DNA of 64,000 bases, taken from the NCBI GenBank assembly GCA_949775045.1, contig OX459095.1:33276564-33340563 (forward strand). Direction: 5' to 3'. A program made the position numbers and the translations under genes. Under the pieces are notes generated by a model, which saw only the letters and a program-made list of their open reading frames with translations, searched no databases and had not been told where the DNA came from. Within the stretch, counting starts at the first letter, position 1. Each line of letters opens with the position of its first letter. Positions 31,774 to 42,799 of this stretch are shown piece by piece. The stretch comes from Metridium senile (taxonomy: Eukaryota > Cnidaria > Anthozoa > Actiniaria > Metridiidae).

Positions 31774-33501
31774 TCATATAACTATTACTTCATTATCATC
31801 CACATTCACAACAGCTGCAAAACCATTTGGAGTTATGGCAATACCTTTGGAAGAGCGGTAAGACTTTGGTAGTTCAATCATTCCTTGCAATTCCCACTCT
31901 TTATCAAATACTTGTAGATTGGGCTTGCAACTGCTTTTATCAAGGTGCTTATATGCCTTGCATAATATATAAACCTGCTGTCTGGCAGCATCATATGCAA
32001 TTCCTCCTATAGGTGTCCCATAGCCTGGCTTGCATTTAGAAGCAAATTTACCATCACTGTCATAGATTCTAACATGATCCCAGTGCGTGACCAGGATATG
32101 CCCATTTTGAGTGACTGCTAAGTGAGAGTAATCTTCATGGTCTTCCCATTCACCAATCCTTGATAGATATTCCCCTTGAAGGCTGAATACATGTATAGAA
32201 TTAGCATCATCATCACATACAAGAAGGCGATTATTGATAGCATCAATAACCATACTGGTTAGTATAGAAGTTGGAGTGAAGATCTCTTTTCCAAAGGTTT
32301 TCTCAAAGTTCCCTTCACTGTTGAAAAGGAAAATTTCAGCTGGTATTGGATCATCTTGTTTTCGTCCTCTACTAGACGCAGCAAAAATTGAGAAATCTTT
32401 ATTTACAGCCACACACCTTGGTTTAAAAGTCATTTCCTGGTTGATGTCGTGGTCAGTTTGATCACCTTCTTTTGTAGTAGATTCTTGAGATGCAAGCTGA
32501 GGAAGACTGCAAGAAGACATGTAGTTTCCTCCAGTTGAGTACACTTTCAAACATTCATTTTGAGTATCTGCAACAACAAAGTATCCATCTGTAGTTACTA
32601 CAACTCCCTCAGGGCAAGATAGCTTACTTTGTTTATCGTCTAGAACCCAATTATACATCTGCCTCACTGCTGCATCAAGTACAGGGTGAATTTGTTCACC
32701 AGCGTCAATATTCAAGAGTGGCCAGTCATTGTAGAAGGAACCATCAGCTTGGCACAAATGGGCATAATTCCATACCATTCTATTAATAGACACTGTACAC
32801 CAAATTAACTCATTTCGTTCATCAGAGTTAAGCTTCTTTCTCAACGCTACACCTGCGCCTTTACCAAAATGCACTTTAGCGTTGTTTACTATCTCAGGGA
32901 TTGAATTCAATTGGTTGACATAGCTTTTAATAAGTGTCAAGGCGATAGGTGTATCATCAATGTGTTTTAAAATAGTTCCAATAATCCTCAAACGGGCAGC
33001 AAAAATACGATCGTTTATCTTCAAAGCATCGTTGCTGATAGCTTTGACAGCACATTCTATTGACTTGTCAAATTTATCTTTCGCTTCGGTAATAAACGAG
33101 TTGTCGACTTCTTCGGCTTCTTTTCGTGAGCCTGTCCAAGATGGCTCGGGTGATTTACCAAATCCGAGTACTGCTAGACCTTTTACAAGACTCGTGGAAA
33201 ATGTCTCGATGTCTTTATTATCCTGTGGTAATTCCTCGATTGGAACAGTATCTAAGTATCCATTTAGTAAAGTAATACCGTCTTTAAAGAAGTTCAAGCT
33301 TGCTAACAGATCAACTCGAGCCAAACCGTCCAGCTTCTCTTTGATGTCTTCGAGTGTTCGGATGAAAAAGTCGCGAAAATTCTGACCTGTCACATCACTG
33401 TGTCGCAAATCAAAAAGAACTTGTTGTCGTATTCTATCTTCTATTAATTTGCTGGCGATTGCTAAAGCTTTAAGAGCAATATCCGACATTTTTTTTACCA
33501 T
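31774..33501 (-). CDS. NHL-repeat beta-propeller protein, single exon
   Basis: 575 residues without an intron. Residues 1-290 are mainly helical and not recognised (KALAIASKLIEDRIRQQ, FRDFFIRTLEDIKEKLDGLA). From about 296 there are roughly six NHL-type blades, best seen in CPEGVVVTTDGYFVVADTQN, then RCVAVNKDFSIF (362-373), VIDAINNRLLVCDDDAN, LAVTQNGHILVTH, IAYDAARQQVYIL and GIAITPNGFAAVV. NHL propellers bind protein or RNA; no RING, B-box or TRIM part is present and there is no signal peptide or membrane segment, so a cytosolic role is likely. The first ATG is taken as start; a second Met at residue 5 is possible. An AATAAA on the minus strand at 31682-31677 follows the stop. The function is not known. 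Confidence 0.85.
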   Translation of the reverse strand: MVKKMSDIALKALAIASKLIEDRIRQQVLFDLRHSDVTGQNFRDFFIRTLEDIKEKLDGLARVDLLASLNFFKDGITLLNGYLDTVPIEELPQDNKDIETFSTSLVKGLAVLGFGKSPEPSWTGSRKEAEEVDNSFITEAKDKFDKSIECAVKAISNDALKINDRIFAARLRIIGTILKHIDDTPIALTLIKSYVNQLNSIPEIVNNAKVHFGKGAGVALRKKLNSDERNELIWCTVSINRMVWNYAHLCQADGSFYNDWPLLNIDAGEQIHPVLDAAVRQMYNWVLDDKQSKLSCPEGVVVTTDGYFVVADTQNECLKVYSTGGNYMSSCSLPQLASQESTTKEGDQTDHDINQEMTFKPRCVAVNKDFSIFAASSRGRKQDDPIPAEIFLFNSEGNFEKTFGKEIFTPTSILTSMVIDAINNRLLVCDDDANSIHVFSLQGEYLSRIGEWEDHEDYSHLAVTQNGHILVTHWDHVRIYDSDGKFASKCKPGYGTPIGGIAYDAARQQVYILCKAYKHLDKSSCKPNLQVFDKEWELQGMIELPKSYRSSKGIAITPNGFAAVVNVDDNEVIVI

Positions 33502-35380
33502 CGACTTTCCGGTCCTATATCGACTTTACGAAGTTGCAACATAATACTAGCAACGCCTAGTCGTTCTCGGCGGTATCCTAACACAGGAAGCCCAACTTGT
33601 TGCCAGTCACAAAAACCGAATGTCAATTGGACTTTCAAAAATATATACTTAATCTTAAAAAAACAAGCACCACCATCAGAAAGAGCAAGCAGAAATATGT
33701 ATTTTTGAAAAGTTTTATTGCTATAAATATTATATTTGATATCAAAAATACAGAGATTTGTAGGTGTTCAGTGAACTGTTTCATTGCTAGCCTCGTTGTG
33801 GTGTTTTTCACACTCGGTGGACTCTCGTAACTTCTCAATAATTTAATATTTTTGTCTCAAACGTTTTACCTTTGTTGATGTCGGGTAAATTGTATAGTAC
33901 TTATGAAAAGTTAGTTCTTAGAATTGTCAAGATAAAAGTAAATCTGGCTGAGAAGATTCAAGTTAACACTTATGCAAATCAGGACGATTTTGTGTTTTGT
34001 ATTTTTTTTTTTTGATATTTAACAAAATTTTTTTGATTTTTGATAATCAACACAAAATTTACAATTAAAGAGTGCCTGTAACTAATTTAATTTAGAATCT
34101 AATATAGAACCTTTTTCAAGGCTATTATTTCTTTTGTGTATACTGTCTAGGTAAAGTTGTTAGCCTTGAGTCCGTGTATTTTTGTAATGCGGTATTGTAT
34201 AAAGATATAAATAAAACGAAGGGAAAACCCCCAGCTCGCCGTTTATTCAACCAACATTCGCATGTATTTCGATATTTAAATATATTGAAAGAAGAAAATA
34301 AACAACGGATTAAGAGGTCAATCACGGCGTTCATGTGAAACTTCTTTGCACCTTGATTTAATATAAACATGCTTTTCGGAAGAGAATTTAGTCGAGCTCC
34401 TTCCCTGGTGGAATTTGGGGGGGGGGGGGGGGGGGGGGCAGGAAAATAAAACAAGCTCTACAGGGGGGTTCAAAACAAATTTTTGAGTCAAAAGAGGGGG
34501 GCCATAAAAAAGATACATCAGTTTAATTCAAGATAATTTTTCATTATTTTTATTAGATGGCGAAACATACATGAAATAAACGGTTTACAGTTTTTTTTGT
34601 GTGTGGTCTTTTTTGGGGGGGGGGGCATGAATTGAATTCAGATAGCAGTAGGGGAGGGTCAGATTGTTTTTTAAGCCAAAGAGGTTTTTTTAAATGGCTA
34701 CCAACGAAAACACACCGCCCCCCCCCCTCCCTGGTAAAAAATGAACGGTCCCTTACATGAAAACCCCATCTCACCGTTCTAACGCCTAGTTAATTTAGCA
34801 CATGATTTTATTTTATTGACGATAATTGTTATATCATGTTGTAAATATTGATTTTTAAAAGTTTTTTGAGGTTTAGTTTCGATTTTTCTGACCGAAAAAA
34901 ATCTTTTGTACCCTACTCTACTGAGGTTTAGTTGGTGCGCAATTTTTTCCTGTCATGGGTTATGCTAACAACTTGAGCTTGTTAGCTTCGCGCTGATTTT
35001 CTTGTATCATCTAGGTATCGTATCAAACTTCTTTTTATTTTTCCCATTTACACGACCCCATTGCCCAGTTGCACAGCAGACACAGCATGTTGAAGCAGAA
35101 TTTGAAACCTAAACCTTGTCAACACTTACACCAACACGGGAGGTTCCCTGTAGAACTCCGCGTGCAAGTAATTATCATCCGGATTAAGAATCGAATATAA
35201 CCATTTATATAATAATAAACAAAGTGTTAAAACACAGGTCATTGATGAAGGTCGTTATTGACTTATCAATAGTAAACACGTAACATCTTTGATTCCTTTC
35301 ATTGAATTGTAACTTACTATACATTGAATATTTCTTCAATTCGCTCCAATCCTATGTAAAGGCCCGAGCAAACGCACGCA
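33502..35380. other. intergenic, homopolymer-rich
   Basis: Holds the presumed promoter of the NHL gene (no TATA box seen), then AT-rich sequence and two repeat-like patches with poly-G or poly-C runs at about 34414-34437, 34614-34625 and 34718-34730. No gene recognised. Confidence 0.4.
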
Positions 35381-35470
35381 ACATTGTTGGCCAACATTGT
35401 TGCGATATGGTTTGTTGAACACGAGAACAAAAGAAATGTTGGATGAGTTTCATCAAACATCATCCAAAAA
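35375..35470. repeat. CAACATTGTTGGCCAACATTG palindrome repeat, partial
   Basis: GCACGCAACATTGTTGGCCA then ACATTGTTGCG is a palindrome; GTTGGATGAGTTTCATCAAAC follows. The style is familiar from anthozoan DNA transposon fragments (recognition only). Confidence 0.45.
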
Positions 35471-35729
35471 GCCACAGTCCACACTCTGAAACCGGCAAAA
35501 GATGTCGGTATTTCTACTCTTGTTATCGGTTTATTCATAGCATATATTGGTTGTCCGTGTTTGTTTTATATAACCATAACAAGTTGTTGTTGTGGTATAT
35601 ATAAATATAAATATTTCTTTAAAAATATGCAATGAATCACAAATTAAGTCCATGTAACCGGCATCCCTTGCAGGCTTCAGAATGTGGACTGTAGTCCGGC
35701 TGCAACAACGATTTTTGAAATAGGTGTAT
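35465..35729. mobile_element. MITE, ACACCTATTTCAA family copy 3, left end lost
   Basis: The right end CAACAACGATTTTTGAAATA plus GGTGTATA is intact. The interior (AAAGATGTCGGTATTTCTAC, AACAAGTTGTTGTTGTGG, GAATCACAAATTA) matches copy 2. The left terminus has been replaced by the neighbouring palindrome repeat. An inner inverted pair, CCACAGTCCACACTCTGAA and TTCAGAATGTGGACTGTAG, is visible. Confidence 0.7.
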
Positions 35730-35872
35730 ACAATATGAGCGACTAGCGACCTGTGATTGGATATACACCAGCGAGTCAAAAACGAGCCATCGGTATATGT
35801 CATACAAGTTTGACGCTAATATTGTATAGTACTGCACTCTCTAACCGACTAACCAGCACTAGGGAGGATACC

Positions 35873-36320
35873 AAATCCCCGGGGGGAGGGTACTCCCATA
35901 TATTTACTATACGGGGATGATCCGCTGCACAGGGTATGGTTTTTCGAGCTTTTTGTCATAGACAGGGTATGGTTTTTTGAGTTTTCTGTCATGAACAGGG
36001 TATCCTTTTCACCCCACTTCCCAATTTCCTTAATATTAATTAGGTAATTTGATGAGCAGCGCGGTCTTTCGTCTTTCGGGAAATTCAGCACGTTTTCCCG
36101 GCATAAGATTTTATCGCGTAAGCTCCCTGAGACAGGAAATGTGACGTTTAGGTTTGTCATAAACAGGGTCCCATTTTTATCTCTTGCCATAAACAGGGTA
36201 TACGAATTTGTTATTTTTCTGTCATAAACAGGGTCACCGTTTTAGGATCCCAGCGGAACACCCCTACCCAAATCCTAGCGGAGTACCCCCTTCCCCCCCC
36301 CCCCCCCCCCCCTGGGCCAA
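35873..36320. mobile_element. element with GGGTACTCCC termini
   Basis: CCGGGGGGAGGGTACTCCC at left and GCGGAGTACCCCCTTCCCC with a poly-C run at right form inverted termini. The inside repeats CAGGGTATGGTTTTT and CATAAACAGGGT words. This composition is familiar to me from anthozoan genomes. No intact gene inside. Confidence 0.6.
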
Positions 36321-36361
36321 ATCCTGGTCGTGACCAACCTCACTAACTGGCTCATACAATA

Positions 36362-36618
36362 AACACCTATTTCTATTAACGATGATCATCTGAAAATGGT
36401 TGAGCTGATCAGACCGATAGGAATTGTGGGAATTCATTAAATTGCAAATACACTATTATAATCACTATCATTAAGATCTTATAATACTCTTATTTGTAAT
36501 TCAGCACCATTCAAGCGTGATTAAAGCAATGCATTTAGAATATAATGAGCTCCCACAATTCCTATCGGTCTCAGATCAACCAATTCTAAATGATCAACGT
36601 TACTTGAAATAGATGTAC
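36362..36618. mobile_element. MITE, ACACCTATTTCAA family copy 4
   Basis: ACACCTATTTCTATTAACGA at left, CAACGTTACTTGAAATAGAT at right; inner arms CAGACCGATAGGAATTGTGG and CCACAATTCCTATCGGTCTC. Same subfamily and length as copy 1. Confidence 0.75.
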
Positions 36619-36679
36619 ACATACATGCATAACAATGCCTAATACTACAACACGATCATGCAATGCAAGTGGGGACATA

Positions 36680-36915
36680 TGGATGGCGTAGTGGTTTACC
36701 TCCCGCCTCTCACCGCTGTGATCCAGGTTCCAGTCCCGGCTCGGGCATGAATTATATGTGAGTTGAGTTTGTTTGATGTTGCCACGAGAGCTTTTCTCCG
36801 GGTTATCCAGTTTCCTCCTACCGCAAAAATTTACGTATTTTAATAACGTAGAGGTAGTGAGTCTGCGTCTCACTAATTAGTAGGGCACTTGTGTCTGGAT
36901 AAGTACATTGAGAAG
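36680..36915 (+). mobile_element. tRNA-derived SINE
   Basis: An A-box-like TGGCGTAGTGG (36684-36694) and a B-box-like GGTTCCAGTCC (about 36726-36736) are spaced as in tRNA promoters. A non-tRNA body follows (GTGAGTTGAGTTTGTTTG, TTTTCTCCGGGTTATCC, CGTAGAGGTAGTGAGTCTG). The body resembles 42110-42247. Confidence 0.65.
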
Positions 36916-37091
36916 TTAAACAAACGATTTATTTAATGTATTTATGGAGAATTAACTGACACGCCCACTTTAAGGCTAAGAAATGTCTTTGTTATTTTTA
37001 TAGCGATGTGAATTTGCGAAAGAGAGAGGGTAAAATAAATAAGAATAAGAAAGGATGGAGTGGTGAAGAGTGAAAAGGAATATAGAACATT

Positions 37092-37142
37092 GAATGAATG
37101 AATGAATGAATGAATGAATGAATGAATGAATGAATGAATGTA
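37092..37142 (+). repeat. (GAAT)n microsatellite
   Basis: About twelve GAAT units in a row; on the minus strand it gives an artefactual His/Ser/Phe/Ile open frame. It is the same tetramer as in the satellite at 29556-31690 but on the other strand. Confidence 0.9.
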
Positions 37143-37809
37143 TGGATATGTATAAAAAGTAAATGAATAAGTAAATAGTGCTAGGCGAGTGATGTAATAT
37201 GATGATGGTGGGATAATTTGGTGATGCTGATGTAATAAATAGAATGCAAAAAAATAGATAAAAATTAATGAAATGAGAACTGATGGGAGAGTGAATAGAA
37301 TTGAAGATCAATGCAAAGAGACATCCTGAAAACAAGTATTCATACCAACGCATCAATTGAGGCAAGGGATGTAAAGGTTAATTGTCAGTAGAGTGCACGT
37401 GGTGGCATGTATGATATATAAACGGCGTTTTAAAATGAGGTGGAATTTACAAGATATGTACAGGAGATATATGTATAAATGCAAACATGATGTTTACGAA
37501 CTAAATGTATGTGGGGAGTGAAAAATGTAATGCATGTTTAAATACTATTCGACTTATTTGGCGTTATTGGCCATGGTTTTAAAGCCCAGCTTTGAGGTCA
37601 AATACATTGGATTTTATACATGTTCTTGAAACAATCAAATTATTTTTACAGACTACCACTTGAGCCCATAAAAGATGACTTTTTAATAAGCAATACTTAT
37701 TAACTAATCAATTAATGACTCTAACCAGGATGACATTCTTAGTAATAAGCTATTTAAGAAATTTTAAATGATTTTAAATCTATGCGTTGATTTGTTTTGG
37801 TCACAATTG

Positions 37810-37979
37810 CAGGGGCGGATCTAGGGGGTTGTCCATTCAGGCACTGGACACCCCCTAGCGCCGCATTTAGCCCAATTGTATTTCAAACATTTAGGGACCG
37901 GACAACCCCTAACACCTTTTAAAAGAGCCCTCCTTTTGCAATTGGGACATCCCCTGCTAAATTTCTGGATCCGCGCCTG
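37810..37979. mobile_element. hAT-like non-autonomous element
   Basis: CAGGGGCGGATCTAGGGGG at left and CTGGATCCGCGCCTG at right. CAGGGGCGGATC termini are characteristic of many hAT MITEs. A second inverse pair is CACTGGACACCCCCTAG with CCGGACAACCCCTAA in direct sense. Length 170 bp. Confidence 0.65.
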
Positions 37980-38209
37980 AATTGTGTACACTATAAAGTA
38001 TGCATTTTCCGAAAACAAACTTAAAGAGCTAAGGATTATGTGACGGAAAAGGACGCTCAAACCATTAGGGGTTCTCCCTCTCTCAATAAATGAGCAATTA
38101 AAAACACCAACAACCAATGACAATACACATTGGCCTATATTCTTAACTGGAAAAAGAAATATTTCTGTTTTTTTTCTTGACCTGCACTATATACACCAAA
38201 CTTCTTATA

Positions 38210-38455
38210 TACACCTATTTCAAAAATCGTTGGCGCAGCTAAAGCATCAAGCCAAGACCGAAATGAATGCTGGTTGTGCTGGTAATGTATTTAGATTATA
38301 CTTGTTATCAACAAAATTGATTGTAATACAATAACAAGCACGTGACAATACTCACATTTTGATAGTAGTTTGAATTCTTTAGAAAACAAGTATGATATCA
38401 ATACATTAGCAGCACAAAACGGGCATTCAACAACGTTTTATGGAAATAAGTGTAT
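38210..38455. mobile_element. MITE, ACACCTATTTCAA family copy 5
   Basis: TACACCTATTTCAAAAATCG at left, CAACGTTTTATGGAAATAAG TGTA-type right end. Inner arms AATGAATGCTGGTTGTGCTG and CAGCACAAAACGGGCATTC. The interior is different again and includes the CCAAGACCGAAATGAATGC motif of another family. Confidence 0.6.
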
Positions 38456-39099
38456 TATGAATATGAGAATGCTCTTCCCGAGGTTCATTTTACGGATGTT
38501 GCTTAGTTGCATTCAAGCACTACAAATAAAAACTCCACAGTAAAAGTCAATGCAATGTAGTGAAAATATTTAAACGATTTTCGTATACCAAGATTTTGCC
38601 AAAAAATTGTAAAAGCACTTCAATTCTTGACAAACAACTAAAAAGGTCATTGCATACGGGGTATTTTTCCGCATTAATGAATCCTGATTGGATATAAAGT
38701 TCTACGTGGTTGCATTTCTATTGGGTAAATCAATTAGGAGCCTCTTGAATGAATGGTACTTGTTTAATTGTAGAATGATGTATAACATTTGTCGAGAACC
38801 TGTCAAGAATAAGTGAAGGGTGGGCAATATAAATTGATCGGATGACCTTTCAATGGTCTGTTTTGAGTACACTATTGAATCTTGGTCACGAAATTGAACG
38901 ATATTCACGCGATATCCCAAGCAATCGTTATCAATAACAAAGCAGATATTTATAACTAGTTCAATGAAAGTTGGAGAAAGCTTTTTTACACATAACCTAA
39001 GACCGTAATGCATTCTGGATATTTTGCTTGCATGATATACATTTACCCGGGCTGAAGTTTTATAAACATTTGATTAAATCAGCTACTATCTATCTCGAT

Positions 39100-39490
39100 T
39101 AAACTGGAGCGCAAACACTTAATCCGTGAAATAAAATCTATTTGTTACTGTCTAATAGTTCTTATTTAGAGTGATTTTCATATGACCGTGAAAGGATAGG
39201 AAAACTAATAGTTAGTAGTAAACTCCACTAAACACATAGTTTTCTTTTGTTCTTTATCAACTACCACTACTAAATGGTCTATTTTCTTGCACCGGGTCTT
39301 GCACGGTCAAATGAAAATCACTCTAGTGACTATTAGTGACTATTTTAGACAAGTAAAGCTGTAATGAAGTATTGTTTAATTCCTTTTATTTATCTTTTAC
39401 TGTTCTGGTTGAGTGATAGCCACTAAATAAGAACTATTTGTTAGTACCAATTTTGATTTGATTTGATTAAAAGTGTTTGCGCTCTAGTGT
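39100..39490. mobile_element. composite MITE copy 2
   Basis: Outer termini CTGGAGCGCAAACACTTA and AGTGTTTGCGCTCTAG are inverses. The right part (GACAAGTAAAGCTGTAATGA, CTGGTTGAGTGATAGCCAC, TAAGAACTATT) matches 22565-22950. At the point where copy 1 has its GGGGCTG fold-back, this one carries a different palindrome with arms AGAGTGATTTTCATATGACC and GGTCAAATGAAAATCACTCT (about 39168-39324). Confidence 0.65.
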
Positions 39491-39659
39491 TATCAAAGAT
39501 AGCTTGTACCTAATAATTCAGTTACTTGTTACTTATTTACTGCTAAACACAATTTCATATTAATACGCTTTCCTTTATTTCGAAATTTCTAAAGCCCAAG
39601 ACATTGACTTTTATTTAGTACCACAGTCTATAAATTGATATGTAGGTTTTGAATAACTA

Positions 39660-39840
39660 AACTCAAGTTTGGCTTGCAGTGCGAAACATCCTTAACAAGT
39701 CGCTGCAATTAACGTCGCTTCGTGTGCTTCGAAAACACGTCGCCACGACACTACATTTTTTGTGCACACGAGGGGAATTGTCGCCGCAACGTGTCACCGT
39801 GTCGTGTTGCAGCGACTTGTCGCCTAGTGTGTACCGGTAT
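39660..39840. repeat. inverted repeat with AAGTCGCTGCAA arms
   Basis: ACAAGTCGCTGCAATTAACG at about 39697 and TGTTGCAGCGACTTGTCG at about 39804 are inverses, with ACACGTCGCCACGACAC and GTGTCGTG between. MITE-like. Confidence 0.55.
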
Positions 39841-41094
39841 GGAACCAACATAAATAACGAACACCACATTAAAACACGGCCCTCCGACTTCTAGGGTATA
39901 TTAGCGCTAATAAGAAGAGTCTAGTTTTATTGCAAGTATATGCTCTATGCATTTAATAGTACAGAACTTAATTCACATGCAGTTCAAGCTAGTAAAGACG
40001 TACTTCATGGTGGTCAAGGCAGTCTCAAGAGAACACTTTCATCACTTTCTTATTAGCATAGCTGTTGAATGAGATGGGTTTAGAGAAACCCATTTTCTGC
40101 ACTTAATCTTGAAGGACATTTTAAAAACAGTATCTGAGATTCCTATTTGAATCACGGAATCGCACTAGCATTAAATCAAACAAATGTATCGTTTGCACGA
40201 CAGGGACAGGTTTTTCTTACACTCCGTCTTGTTAAGGTAGTTTCGGATACTTTTTTATAAATCATGTCATATATAGATCATTTTTAGGCAAGTCAAAAAA
40301 CGTGAAAAAAAATTGTTGTCACCGTATTGGTTTATATAGAGTTATAAGATATAGTCAAAGTAGGTATTTGCAATAATTTTCGGTGATTTGCTCAAAAGTA
40401 TCTACTCAAAGCAGTCAAGAGAATGCGAACGTATTCTGCTAGGAAAAGCATAAGATTATATCAAACGATAGATCTAAGGGTTATCTAATATTTCCTGTCA
40501 TAAAAATCATTGAATCATTTCCATATATGGGTATAAGTCAACCATAGAAGCACAATTCTACGCCAATTACGTACCCTACATGTGTAAAGAGTTGTAGCAT
40601 TTGTAAAATTTCAGAAAATCAAAACATGAATATTTTTTATTCTAAATTTGTCAAAAAAACACGGTAACGGTCCGCGCGGGACTGGGTTCTAGTACTTTAA
40701 ACATCTTCTTGAAACTTGTCAAATTATCCTTGTCATCTCCAGAAACCCTAAAACCTATTTTTTTATTAGTTTTACGACTAAAGACCTCAAAATTATATTT
40801 CATCTATTCATTTTTACAAAGTTGTAAATTTGTTGTTTTGAGACAAAAAAGCGACCATGTCAGGTAGTGAAAATCTGAGCATGTTTCGAAATTAAAATGT
40901 CCCATGTTACCTCCAAAGTTGAATGAAATGACATAATACTTTCTTAACTTATAGATAAGGATTCAAATTAAGATATTATTTAGATAAATTAAAAAAAAAC
41001 CGCAAATAAATGATGAAAAACGAGATGCGCGAAAAAGATGCGCAGTAGCAAGAGTCCAGAACTACCTTAATAACTCCACACAAGGGTTATCATC

Positions 41095-41180
41095 AACGTC
41101 GTTCCCAGGGCCCTCTCCCTTTGCTTTTAGGTGTAGCTGATTAAAAGCGGAGGGAGAGGGTCCTGGCAACGAGGTTGGGG
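41095..41180. repeat. short fold-back
   Basis: AACGTCGTTCCCAGGGCCCT with CTCCCTTTGCTTTT pairs with AAAAGCGGAGGGAG and AGGGTCCTGGCAACGAGGTT. Confidence 0.65.
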
Positions 41181-41487
41181 TTGCCACAAGGCCTGGTGTT
41201 TCAGCCTGGCCCATATAAGTTTTAAAATGAAAAAAATGAAAACAAAAGATGAATCAAAAATCATCAAATGATTTTTAATTCCTGTATTTAATTCTTACAT
41301 TTTTAATTCCTACATTTAATATAGCTGGTGACGCGAAAACCTAAAAAACTGTGTCTAAAAAAGGGTGAATCCTCAACCAATTTGACTTTTTGTTTTTTTA
41401 AAAGTTCATTTTTATTTTAATTTATGTATTACTTTCATGAATATATATCAACAAATGGTTGAATTATATGAATACAGAAGACCAGTT

Positions 41488-41573
41488 ATATAGGGCATTC
41501 AACGACCGAAATGCATTGTTTTATTTTTGTAGGTCACACGTCCAGCAAAGCATTTCGGTCATGAAAAAGTGTA
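41488..41573. mobile_element. TTCCAAGACCG-type fold-back copy 2
   Basis: GGGCATTCAACGACCGAAAT then GCATTG at left and AAGCATTTCGGTCATGAA at right. Compact, 86 bp. Confidence 0.55.
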
Positions 41574-41594
41574 ACACAAGGTGACTTGTGAACT

Positions 41595-41676
41595 TTGCGA
41601 ATTATTAATTAACAAAGCCTTGAGCTTTGGAAAAGGCGCTATATAAATATATTATTATTATTATTATTATTATTAA
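41595..41676 (+). repeat. SINE-type 3' tail with (ATT)n
   Basis: AGCCTTGAGCTTTGGAAAAG then GCGCTATATAAATATATT and a run of ATT triplets. This tail is common at 3' ends of invertebrate short retroelements. Confidence 0.55.
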
Positions 41677-41935
41677 ATTATATTATAATGTGGGATATAA
41701 CACAAAACATTTACACGAACGTTGTTTACAGCACCGAAACCAGAATTCAAGTGTCGGCAAACATCTCAAACAAGATCACGGAACCGTCCCAAAGGACTTA
41801 TTACCAAACTTTAATATTCTTAAGAAATGCAAATCTAAGTTCGATTGTTTAATTTATGAAATGCTATTCATAAGACAAAGAAAACCAACTCTTAATGTCC
41901 AATCGGACTCCCTTAGGGCTAAAGTGTTCTTGTAA
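41677..41935 (+). pseudogene. Penelope-like element, C-terminal GIY-YIG endonuclease remnant
   Basis: The frame reads VGYNTKHLHERCLQHRNQ, then SVGKHLKQDHG, FNILKKCKSKFDCLIYEML, FIRQRKPTLNVQSDSLRAKV and a stop. The VGY..KHL..R..H, GKHL...H and E...I...KP.LN pattern is the C-terminal end of the endonuclease of Penelope-like retroelements. The reverse transcriptase and the GIY-YIG start are absent, so this is a 5'-truncated copy. A hammerhead-like motif follows 60 bases downstream (41996-42030). Confidence 0.7.
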
Positions 41936-41995
41936 ATTATTCATAGGTTTATCATTTATATTGATTCTCTTACTGTCATGCTTTTATACGTTTGC

Positions 41996-42030
41996 CGGAT
42001 GATGGCGTCAGTATGACTCTGAAACGTCGT
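41996..42030 (+). ncRNA. hammerhead-ribozyme-like motif of a Penelope-like element (decayed)
   Basis: GGATGATGGCGTCAGTATGA followed by CTCTGAAACGTC has the order of a hammerhead core: CUGAUGA-like box, stem II (GGCGTCA / TGACTCT, partly mismatched), then GAAACGTC. Penelope-like elements are known to carry such ribozymes. The first box reads GGATGA, so activity is doubtful. Confidence 0.45.
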
Positions 42031-42109
42031 GAAATAAAACGTTTTTGTATTAGTTTCATTATATATTATAATTATTAATTAATCAATAATTTAACAGAGT
42101 TTGTTTGAT

Positions 42110-42247
42110 ATCGATGTGCTGTTGTTCTCTCATGCCAAGAGGGTTTTACGCAGGGTTATACGGTTTTCCTCCCTCCAAAACGTCGTGAGCAGAGTTGTGT
42201 GCTGTAAATATTGAACGTAGTGGTAGTGAGTGGAGCCCGGACATTGC
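42110..42247 (+). mobile_element. SINE body, tRNA head missing
   Basis: TTGTTCTCTCATGCCAAGAG, GGGTTATACGGTTTTCC and ACGTAGTGGTAGTGAGTGG parallel the body of the SINE at 36680-36915. It runs straight into (CAAT)n. Confidence 0.5.
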
Positions 42248-42257
42248 TCAATCAATT

Positions 42258-42312
<55 letters not shown>

Positions 42313-42366
42313 TCAATCAATCAATCAATCAATCAAATCAATCAATCAAATCAATCATTTAATCAA
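42248..42366 (+). repeat. (CAAT)n microsatellite
   Basis: About 27 tetramers with a few inserted A. It may be the tail of the preceding SINE. Confidence 0.9.
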
Positions 42367-42620
42367 TAGGCCCTTTGCAGGACCTTGTCAATCAAAAAAT
42401 CTAAGAGGTCGAAATAGGCATTCTTAAAGTTTTAGCTTTATAACTTTATCTTTTTTTACGTAAAACAAAACACGATAACTAAAATATGACCTCTGGTCTG
42501 TAATTACCGTCCACAACATATAATTTTCCCCTCAGATCTGGAAAAATAGTCAAATTTCACACCTTACACGTGACATGCTCTCAACCAATAAGATACTAAA
42601 TAATATGAGTATATTTAGCA

Positions 42621-42799
42621 AATCGAATGTGGTTTAGCGTTGTCTGTACTCTTATCGACAACGATATTCGTCATGACAGTGGTCAAAATGTTGTGGACTC
42701 ACGACGCGCAGCGGAGTGAGTCAGCAACAAATTTTGATCACTGTCATGACGAATATCGTTGTCGATAAGAGTACAGACAACGCTAAACCACATTCGATT
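42621..42799. mobile_element. near-perfect fold-back element
   Basis: Arms of about 70 bp: AATCGAATGTGGTTTAGCGT and TTGTCTGTACTCTTATCGAC at left have an essentially exact inverse at right, around a centre with CTCACGACGCGCAGCGGAG. Near identity of the arms points to a recent insertion or to gene conversion. The left arm is the likely source of the open frame on the right. Confidence 0.85.

Noticed and set aside
36976..37365. 129-codon minus frame
   Set aside because: Its core is the (GAAT)n microsatellite and the rest has no recognisable protein character.
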